Shown here piece after piece: positions 24,800 through 30,235 of a stretch of 30,235 nt of DNA. The notes under the pieces are model-generated. The model was not told the DNA's origin, ran no database searches, and saw only the letters and a list, made by a program, of their open reading frames with translations. Origin of the DNA: CAZMXI01 sp964570205 (GTDB lineage Bacteria; Planctomycetota; Phycisphaerae; Tepidisphaerales; Tepidisphaeraceae). The position numbers and the translations under genes are program-made. The first letter of the stretch is position 1. The number at the start of each line of letters is the position of its first letter. The stretch is from assembly GCA_964570205.1 (NCBI GenBank), contig CAZMXI010000040.1, positions 1 to 30,235 on the forward strand, written 5' to 3'.

Positions 24800-25570
24800 A
24801 TGAATAGCAATGCACGTGTCTTTGTCTCTCTCGTCTTCATCATGGGGATTGTCGGATGGGTGCCCACACGCACTGCCGCAGATGCCTATTACGAAAGCGG
24901 GGATGCCGGGCAGTATCCCTGGTCGGCTCAGTCCACGGGCTGGACCAGCGGCAACTCGCTGGACCTCATCATCGGCAGCGTTGGCAGCGAAGACCGTGAC
25001 CTGTATCGCATTGAGATCCCCGATCCCGCTGCCTTCTCGGCATCCTGGACTTACTTCGATACTGCGCCGGGAGGTGCAGACTGCATTAACCTCTACTTGT
25101 TCCGAGAAGCGTTCCCGCCCAACTCGCCGGCACTTCCGGGTGGCCGCGGCATTGTCGGCAGCGAGTTCCTCACGCCGGGCGGCAGCTTCGACTTCGACTT
25201 TGCGCGGATTACCCAGGGGTCGGCCGGCGCCATTCTCGACAGCAACGGCAACCCCATGTCTGTCCCTGGCGGCACCTTCTTCCTGGCGGTCGCGCACAAA
25301 TCCACTCCAGTGAACGCCGACAACGACGATATCTTCGGCTATCCCGACCTCGTCTCCAACGATCCCGCCGACAGCCTTATTGACGGTTGGCGCTCCCTGA
25401 CCTTCTACCCCAAACCGCCCAAGACGGGTGACTACTGGATTCACCTCTCCGGCGCATACACCACGCCCGCGCCCCTTCCTGGCGCGGCCGTGACCGGGGT
25501 CGTGCTGATGGCGATCCTGGGCGGATCGCGGTGCCTGCGGCGACAGAAAGGCGGTGCTCCGTCACGATAG
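24800..25570 (+). CDS. Secreted protein with PPC/DVUA0089-like domain and PEP-CTERM-like tail
   Basis: This 256-residue protein has a signal peptide (about residues 1-27, ending RTAADA). The core contains 'DRDLYRIEIPDPAAFSASW', a pattern of the pre-peptidase C-terminal-like (DVUA0089) domains seen in exported bacterial proteins, and Asp/Asn-rich turns such as NADNDD. The last 36 residues read APLP, then a hydrophobic helix (GAAVTGVVLMAILGG), then basic CLRRQK, the three-part layout of PEP-CTERM/VPLPA-type sorting signals recognised by an exosortase. None of the exosortase genes is in the window. The start at 24800 is fixed by GGAGA 6 nt upstream and the signal peptide; longer in-frame readings lack both. 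Function is unknown, probably surface or matrix. Confidence 0.75.
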   Translation: MNSNARVFVSLVFIMGIVGWVPTRTAADAYYESGDAGQYPWSAQSTGWTSGNSLDLIIGSVGSEDRDLYRIEIPDPAAFSASWTYFDTAPGGADCINLYLFREAFPPNSPALPGGRGIVGSEFLTPGGSFDFDFARITQGSAGAILDSNGNPMSVPGGTFFLAVAHKSTPVNADNDDIFGYPDLVSNDPADSLIDGWRSLTFYPKPPKTGDYWIHLSGAYTTPAPLPGAAVTGVVLMAILGGSRCLRRQKGGAPSR

Positions 25571-25595
25571 GAAACGGGGCCGCACTGCGATAAAT

Positions 25596-25622
25596 CCTGG
25601 CGGAGGGTACTCATGCGCCAGG
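25596..25622 (+). terminator. Possible terminator after the secreted-protein gene
   Basis: The arms CCTGGCG and CGCCAGG pair perfectly across a 13-nt loop, 25 nt after the stop codon. There is no T-run behind it, so termination is uncertain. Confidence 0.3.
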
Positions 25623-25749
25623 CGGATTGCCCGGCCAGGGTGTTCTGCGCGATGCGCACACGCCCGGCCCCCGGGACTCCGCGCTGGCAGGTGAGCCCGC
25701 TGCATGCGATTCTCCTACATCCCGGGCCCCGATTCATCTTTCCCGCCCC

Positions 25750-27702
25750 ATGCGTCCGATAACTGATCAGGAGATGCTGTCAGCACTTGTCCAAGCTCTC
25801 GTCCAGTCCCCCAACGAGGCGGCCGATGCCGTCCTCCTGGATGCCCTCCGTCTCGGTGCTGATCCCGAAAAGGCCCTCGCCCTCAATGCCCTCCTCCGAC
25901 GTCGAACCCTCCGCGGCCTTTGCGGCGTTGTCGCCCAGTACAATGCCCTCCCTGAATTCCTCCAGAACACCATCCTGCACAATATCGGCGTCCTCCATCC
26001 CGGCCTGCGCGAATGCGGCCGCGGCCCCGACCCCGCCGCCGCACTCGCCGCCGTCAAACTCATCGCCCTCGGCCGCCAGGGCAAGCTGACCTACATCCTC
26101 TCCGAAGCTCTTCACTCCGGCTTCGATGCCGTCTCCAAAGCCGCCGTCGATGCCATGGTCGCCCTCGCCCGCTGGGTTGCTTCCGAAAGCCGCAGGCTCC
26201 AGCGCATCGACTCGCGCGTCCCCATCGATGACGCCGCCCAGGCCGAGCGGGCGGCCATCTACGCCCAACTCGTCGAGCAGCGACCCGAAATCGAACGCGC
26301 TGTTGAGCGAGCCATCGATGTCCATCGCGGTCGCCACGGCCAGGAACTCCTCCGCGCGGCACTCCTCCTGGCCGACTCCCCCCAGAGCCGAACCTTTGCC
26401 GTCCTTCTCATGGCCAAACACGGCGGCCAGACCGCCATGCTCCGCCGCCTCCAGCAGGCCCCCGACAGCGAACACGTCGATGCCTTCCTGCTCGCTGCTT
26501 CACAGGGCGGGCTGCGGGCGCACTTCGCCACGACCCTCTCGCGCATCGATGAGCCGCCCTCCCTCGACGCCCTTCTTCGCCGATCACACTGGCTCAAAGA
26601 CCAGCAACTTCAACTCTGTGTCCACCAGGCCGATCGCGGCGCCTGGTGGGATGCCCAGCTTCTTGAAAAGGACGTGCAGCGCCGCGAAGCCGATGATGCC
26701 GCCCGCATCGGCGAGTGGATCGCCGCCTCCGGCGCCAGCGACCTGACCAAGGAAGAACGCCTCCAGACACTCCTCGCCCACCAGTCCGGCAGTCTCGACG
26801 GCCGCCTCCGCCTGCTCCGCATCGCCCTGCGCAGGCCCATGGCTGCCCCGGTCAGGCTGCTGCGGTCCATGCTGGCCGATCCTGATGAACGCCTGGCCCG
26901 CATCGCCGCACGCGATTTCCTGCGCCGCAGACCCCCCGATTTTCACAATATCCTGCTACAGGTCATGGCCGCCGCATCCCCGTCCGTCCGCCGTGTGATC
27001 AGCCTGCGCCTCGGCCAGGCCGGCTTCGACCAGTTCTGGGAACGCTGCGATCACCTGGATGAATCGACCCGCAAGGCCGCCGGCCGCGCCATGCTCAAAC
27101 TCCTGCCCGATAGCCTCCAACGCATCGAGCGCCGCCTTCGCGGCGGACCGGTCGAGCAGCGACTCAAGGCCATGGAACTCGCCGGTGAACTGGGTGTCGC
27201 CGATGAACTGTCCGACGCCCTGATGAGCGTCTGCCGCGACGAGAACCCTCGCGTGCGAAGCAAGGCCGTTGCCGTGCTGGCCGCGATGAAGTCCGTCCCG
27301 CCCGGCCTGCTCCTTGAACAGGTCCTCGCCGACAGCGATGCCCGCGTCCGTGCCAATGCCATCGAAGTCCTCGAAACCAAACAACGCGTCGAATTCGTGC
27401 CCCTCCTCGCCGAACGCGCCCGCGCTGCCCACAACCGCGAACGTGCCAACGCCATCAAAGCCCTGCATACCATGCGCGTCGGCACCGCTTCCGCTCAGCT
27501 CCTCAGCATGCTCCAGGATGCGCGCCCGGAGCACCGCATCTCCGCCATGTGGGCCCTGCGGCAGATCGGCTGGTGGCAGATGCTCCACGAGGTCGGCCGC
27601 ATCGCCCGCGACGATGTCGATCCGCGCGCTCGCCGCTACGCCCTGACCGTCCTGCGCAGCGCTGCAAGCATGCTCGAACAGTCGCGCAGCAGGGCCGGCT
27701 GA
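25750..27702 (+). CDS. HEAT-repeat protein of unknown function
   Basis: This 650-residue protein is almost entirely helical and lacks a signal or membrane segment. Paired-helix repeats of about 30-35 residues are clearest in the second half, for example VSDALM-type helix pairs 'DENPRVRSKAVAVLAAM', 'DSDARVRANAIEVLET', 'HNRERANAIKALHTM' and 'RPEHRISAMWALRQIG'. These have the Pro/Arg-x-x-Ala spacing of HEAT (PBS-lyase-like) repeats, which form curved scaffolds for protein binding. The first half repeats less regularly. The start at 25750 (MRPITDQEM) was chosen because the upstream in-frame residues are Pro/Ala-rich junk; no Shine-Dalgarno sequence is visible. A small membrane protein gene begins 22 bp after its stop, so the two likely act together at the membrane. 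Confidence 0.82.
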   Translation: MRPITDQEMLSALVQALVQSPNEAADAVLLDALRLGADPEKALALNALLRRRTLRGLCGVVAQYNALPEFLQNTILHNIGVLHPGLRECGRGPDPAAALAAVKLIALGRQGKLTYILSEALHSGFDAVSKAAVDAMVALARWVASESRRLQRIDSRVPIDDAAQAERAAIYAQLVEQRPEIERAVERAIDVHRGRHGQELLRAALLLADSPQSRTFAVLLMAKHGGQTAMLRRLQQAPDSEHVDAFLLAASQGGLRAHFATTLSRIDEPPSLDALLRRSHWLKDQQLQLCVHQADRGAWWDAQLLEKDVQRREADDAARIGEWIAASGASDLTKEERLQTLLAHQSGSLDGRLRLLRIALRRPMAAPVRLLRSMLADPDERLARIAARDFLRRRPPDFHNILLQVMAAASPSVRRVISLRLGQAGFDQFWERCDHLDESTRKAAGRAMLKLLPDSLQRIERRLRGGPVEQRLKAMELAGELGVADELSDALMSVCRDENPRVRSKAVAVLAAMKSVPPGLLLEQVLADSDARVRANAIEVLETKQRVEFVPLLAERARAAHNRERANAIKALHTMRVGTASAQLLSMLQDARPEHRISAMWALRQIGWWQMLHEVGRIARDDVDPRARRYALTVLRSAASMLEQSRSRAG

Positions 27703-27724
27703 CCGACGCCTTTTGGAGTCACCC

Positions 27725-28191
27725 ATGTTCTGGCTCGCACAGGTCAAGCTCGAAGATGTCTTTCGCAGCACCCAGGAAAGCATGAACCAGGCGCCCTCCA
27801 CCCAGAGAATCTTCGCCCTGGTCCTGGGCATCATTGCGATCATCCTGCTTCTGGTCCTCCTTCAACAGCGCCTCAGCCGTCAGGCGGCCGCCAAGCCCAT
27901 CACCCACCAGGGCAAACTCCTTAAGGAAGTGCTCAGGAAACTCCCCCTCAGACGCGCCGAAACCAGACACCTCAAGGCGATGGCCGAACAACGCTTGCTT
28001 GCCAGCCCGCTCGTGCTGTTGCTGTGCCCATCCCTGTTGGCCGACGACCTCCAGAACGCCGACCCCGAAAAGCGACAGGTCCTCGGCGGCCTGATCCGCA
28101 AGCTCGGCCGGCNNNNNNNNNNCTCGCCGAACCGCAGCCGCGATCCGCTGCGTCCCCGCAGGCTACTCCAACCGCGACAACACCCCGCTGA
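27725..28191 (+). CDS. Small single-helix membrane protein (interrupted by a 10-N gap)
   Basis: From the ATG at 27725 (GGAG 6 nt upstream) 129 residues are readable to the gap. A membrane helix lies at about residues 29-46 (IFALVLGIIAIILLLVLL), followed by a basic cytoplasmic-looking part (KLLKEVLRKLPLRRAETRHLKAM) and 'LLASPLVLLLCPSLLADDLQNADPEKRQVLGGLIRKLG'. To the right of the gap a frame gives a short Pro/Ala/Thr tail ending TATTPR and a TGA at 28189, a plausible end, but joining it requires the gap to have a length of 2 modulo 3 and not 10. The end then overlaps the convergent rmlD by 29 bp. I do not recognise the family; it follows the HEAT-repeat gene directly. Confidence 0.55.
28113..28122. 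other. Assembly gap of 10 N
   Basis: The gap falls inside the small membrane protein gene. Taken literally it shifts the frame; a length of 8, 11 or similar would restore it. Confidence 0.85.
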
Positions 28192-29035
28192 GCGCCTCCT
28201 GCCACGGAGTCATGTTGCCGATAAGCTGCTCCGTCTTGGCCAGGTCCAGCACGCTGTACGCCGGGCGGGGCGCGGGACGATTCAGCTCAGCGCTGCTGAT
28301 CGGCGAAACCGGTACGCTCGAATCCATCTGCCGGGCAATCTCACCGGCGAACTCGTACCAGGTGCACTCGCCTCCGTCCGTGACGTGATACGTCCCCTCG
28401 GCGCCGCGCTGGAGCAGACGCAGGCTGGCGCCAGCCAGATGCTCCGCCGATGTCGGCCGGCCCCGCTGGTCATCGACAATCCGAAGTGGCCGCTGCTGCC
28501 GCACGAGACCCGCGATCGTCCGAACGAAGTTCTTCGCCCACGGGGCATACAGCCAGCTTGTCCGGATGATCAGATGCTGGCAACCCGACTCGCGAATCAA
28601 CCGCTCGCCGACGGCCTTAGTTCGCCCATACGCGCCGATTGGCTCCATCGGGTCATCCGGCAGATAAGGCCGCCGGCCGTGCCCGTTGAACACGTAATCC
28701 GTACTGTAATGGACCAGAAAGGCCCCATACTCCCTGCAAAGGCTCGCTAACTCGCCCACCCCCGTCCCATTGATTGCCATCGCCAGGGCCTCATTCGCCT
28801 CAGCGCCATCCACATCGGTGTATGCCGCGCAGTTGATGACAAGCTTCCGCCCGCGGTTCAAAAACGGCCGCATGCTCGCGGCGATGGTCAGGTCGAACTC
28901 CGGCAGCGGGGGGCTGTCATGCGCAAGTTCTTGCCTCGCCAGTAATTCGGCCCATGCGCGATGGAGCATCCCCCCGACGCCGATGAGCAGGGGGGGCTGT
29001 ATATGTCGGAGCGTTTCAATGCTGAATTCACCCAC
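28163..29035 (-). CDS. rmlD: dTDP-4-dehydrorhamnose reductase-like protein
   Basis: This 290-residue extended SDR enzyme catalyses the last step of dTDP-L-rhamnose synthesis, reducing dTDP-4-dehydrorhamnose with NAD(P)H. The N-terminal Rossmann loop is unusual, LLIGVGGMLHRAW (16-28) where GxxGxxG is expected. The conserved blocks are VINCAAYTDVDGAE (66-79), HYSTDYVFNG (109-118) with the Ser/Thr of the active site, GAYGRTKAVGE (134-144) with Y136 and K140, RTSWLY, DDQRGRPTSAEHLA and YHVTDGGECTWYEFA. It starts with GTG at 29035, with AAAGGA 6 nt upstream. The other rml genes are absent from the window. The loop change means that assignment to dTDP-rhamnose is likely but not certain; other sugar reductases of this family are possible. 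Confidence 0.85.
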   Translation of the reverse strand: MGEFSIETLRHIQPPLLIGVGGMLHRAWAELLARQELAHDSPPLPEFDLTIAASMRPFLNRGRKLVINCAAYTDVDGAEANEALAMAINGTGVGELASLCREYGAFLVHYSTDYVFNGHGRRPYLPDDPMEPIGAYGRTKAVGERLIRESGCQHLIIRTSWLYAPWAKNFVRTIAGLVRQQRPLRIVDDQRGRPTSAEHLAGASLRLLQRGAEGTYHVTDGGECTWYEFAGEIARQMDSSVPVSPISSAELNRPAPRPAYSVLDLAKTEQLIGNMTPWQEALSGVLSRLE

Positions 29036-29117
29036 AGGAAGTCCTTTGCTTGCGACCCGCAGAACTATATCGACCAGGCATCTCGATTCAAAAAGCGCGT
29101 GCCCCGATGAAACAAAG

Positions 29118-29152
29118 ACAGCGGTCTGGGGGAGGGCGTCCCAGACCGCTGT
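29118..29152 (-). terminator. Perfect 13-bp hairpin with T-rich flank in the rmlD leader
   Basis: ACAGCGGTCTGGG and CCCAGACCGCTGT pair perfectly around a 9-nt loop. Read leftward on the minus strand, the stem is followed by CTTTGTTTCATC, a loose T-rich run, as in an intrinsic terminator. It lies 83 nt before the rmlD start and no gene ends here, so it could end a small RNA or act as an attenuator. Read rightward it is followed by TGGAGGGGAG, which does not look like a terminator. Confidence 0.55.
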
Positions 29153-29538
29153 TGGAGGGGAGAGTGAGAATCGTTTCAGGCCTATCAGCCCGTTTCATGG
29201 ATTGTTATCGATCCTGCGGATTCGCAAACTTCAATAGAAATCCGCAAACCGCCACTTTTCTATGAGTTGATACGCTTCAGACCCAGCGAAGTTCCCTTGG
29301 GCGGGGGGCTTTTCTCTTGAAGATGGGCAATCTGCTCCACGCCGGCCGAAAGGCCCCCGGGGCGACGATTGCCAGAGTGGCAGGCGGTTGGGGGTGACTG
29401 TCGATTTGGCATTTGCGTGCCTGGCGATGATGATGGCCGTGTCCGATTGAAGTTGCTGTAGAATAAAGCTTTATGGCGATATCTCCGGCTTCGCCATCTG
29501 GCATATGGGTTGCACAGAGAGGTTCTGAACATAGACCT

Positions 29539-29560
29539 CCCGCTTCATAAACGAAGTGGG
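29539..29560 (+). promoter_or_regulatory. Hairpin in the dnaK leader just before the ribosome binding site
   Basis: CCCGCTTC and GAAGTGGG pair over 8 bp with one G-T wobble around the loop ATAAAC, ending 4 nt before AGGAG (29565-29569). A second pairing is possible between CTCC (29537-29540) and GGAG (29566-29569), which excludes the first. Such alternatives could tune translation of dnaK with temperature; this is inference only. Confidence 0.35.
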
Positions 29561-29576
29561 CGACAGGAGCTAGACC

Positions 29577-30235
29577 ATGGCAAAACCGATTGGGATTGAT
29601 CTGGGAACGACGAACAGCGTAGTGGCCGTCATGGAAGGCGATCAGCCAAAAGTGCTCGTCAATGCGCAGGGCACACGCCTGACGCCATCCGTCGTCGCCT
29701 TTACCGACAAGGGCGAAATCCTTGTGGGACAGCCCGCCAAGCACCAGCAGGTCACCAACCCCAAAAACACCGTCTTCTCCATCAAACGCTTCATGGGCCG
29801 CCGCCACAACGAAGTGGCTCAGGAAGAGAAGATGGTGCCCTACGAGATTGTCGGGAATCCCGACGAATACGTGAAGGTGAAGGTCCGAGGCAAGGAGTAC
29901 ACCCCTGAGCAGGTGTCGGCCATGGTACTCGGCGACCTGAAGAAGACGGCCGAGGCGTACCTGGGCGAGCAGGTCAAGGATGCCGTCATCACCGTCCCCG
30001 CCTACTTCAACGATGCCCAGCGCAAAGCCACCAAGGATGCCGGCGAGATCGCCGGGCTCAACGTGATCCGCGTGCTTCCGGAGCCGACGGCGGCCGCCCT
30101 GGCCTTCGGGCTCGACAAGAAGAAGAACGAGAAGATTGCCGTCTTCGACCTCGGCGGCGGCACCTTCGACATTTCGATCCTCGACGTCGGCGATGGCGTG
30201 TTCGAAGTGCTCGCCATCAACGGCGACACCCACCT
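29577..30235 (+). CDS. dnaK: Chaperone protein DnaK (Hsp70), N-terminal part (partial)
   Basis: The first 219 residues of Hsp70 are in the window; the gene runs off the right edge. The nucleotide-binding domain begins MAKPIGIDLGTTNSVVAVMEG with the phosphate-1 loop GIDLGTTNS (6-14). The sequence then shows 'TPSVVAFTD', 'NTVFSIKRFMGR', 'AVITVPAYFNDAQRKATKDAG', 'RVLPEPTAAALAFG' and the phosphate-2 loop FDLGGGTFDIS near residue 198, all canonical. It binds unfolded peptide segments in the cytoplasm in an ATP-driven cycle with DnaJ and GrpE. The start is the ATG at 29577, 7 nt after AGGAG. It is separated from other genes by a long control region, without a CIRCE element, so heat-shock control by HrcA is not supported by the sequence. 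Confidence 0.98.
   Translation, partial: MAKPIGIDLGTTNSVVAVMEGDQPKVLVNAQGTRLTPSVVAFTDKGEILVGQPAKHQQVTNPKNTVFSIKRFMGRRHNEVAQEEKMVPYEIVGNPDEYVKVKVRGKEYTPEQVSAMVLGDLKKTAEAYLGEQVKDAVITVPAYFNDAQRKATKDAGEIAGLNVIRVLPEPTAAALAFGLDKKKNEKIAVFDLGGGTFDISILDVGDGVFEVLAINGDTH

Larger units (their letters stand above)
29036..29576. other. 541-bp divergent control region between rmlD and dnaK
   Basis: No gene of reliable quality was found on either strand. It contains the hairpins listed at 29118-29152 and 29539-29560. A TAGAAT (29459-29464) is a possible -10 for dnaK with no clear -35. A TTGAAG at about 29237-29232 on the minus strand could belong to rmlD or a small RNA. No CIRCE element (TTAGCACTC-N9-GAGTGCTAA) and no HAIR element were found. 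Confidence 0.6.

Noticed and set aside
24500..25444. 314-codon open frame on the minus strand opposite the secreted protein
   Set aside because: The plus-strand gene has a signal peptide, binding site and sorting tail; the minus frame has no recognisable feature.
28123..28750. Continuation of the small membrane protein frame to the right of the 10-N gap for 200 codons
   Set aside because: This stretch is the complement of rmlD, whose motifs are clear. The literal frame across the gap is not reliable.
29036..29576. CIRCE or HAIR heat-shock operator for dnaK
   Set aside because: Neither TTAGCACTC/GAGTGCTAA nor CTTGAGT/ACTCAAG was found.

Overview
The window is 30.2 kb of GC-rich DNA, probably from a planctomycete and perhaps class Phycisphaerae. 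This is inferred from content: a huge secreted PKD-repeat protein with an LEPR-xLL-like N-terminal motif (LEARQLL), a futalosine-pathway mqnA, Tat-exported Gfo/Idh/MocA and metallophosphoesterase proteins, a PEP-CTERM-like surface protein, and uppS, cdsA, phoH and a 7TM-HD gene in series. No marker gene fixes the taxonomy. Two runs of N (17148-17247 and 28113-28122) are assembly gaps, and each interrupts a gene. High GC produces many long antisense reading frames, which are left out.

Layout. Positions 1-9509 are all minus strand. Reading down from 9509: a seven-heme cytochrome c, a five-helix membrane protein and a family 2 glycosyltransferase; then nuoH-nuoI; then a small unknown gene, uppS, cdsA, phoH and the start of a 7TM-HD phosphohydrolase gene. 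mqnA (9802-10623, plus) overlaps tail to tail with a lipoprotein gene that is itself overlapped by pyruvate kinase. Upstream of these on the minus strand are a Gfo/Idh/MocA protein and a metallophosphoesterase, both with Tat signals. The PKD-repeat protein fills 15287-20358 (plus). It ends at a strong hairpin shared with a convergent MASE3 hybrid histidine kinase, which is preceded by a PfkB-family sugar kinase and a GNAT acetyltransferase. A tRNA-Thr(CGU) at 24145 has a good promoter. A secreted PPC-like protein, a HEAT-repeat protein and a small membrane protein follow. A convergent rmlD and the first third of dnaK close the window.

How the parts work together (inference). The respiratory pieces are NuoH/NuoI, a menaquinone-pathway enzyme, and a periplasmic multiheme cytochrome with a membrane partner that could exchange electrons with the quinone pool. 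The envelope pieces are UppS (undecaprenyl carrier), CdsA (CDP-diacylglycerol), the glycosyltransferase, RmlD (dTDP-rhamnose) and the large surface proteins. Several genes without a Shine-Dalgarno sequence have a -10-like hexamer 6-9 nt before the ATG, which suggests leaderless transcripts.

No complete known mobile element, CRISPR array or defence system is visible. The best candidate for an undescribed system is the seven-heme cytochrome with its five-helix membrane partner (6955-9509).
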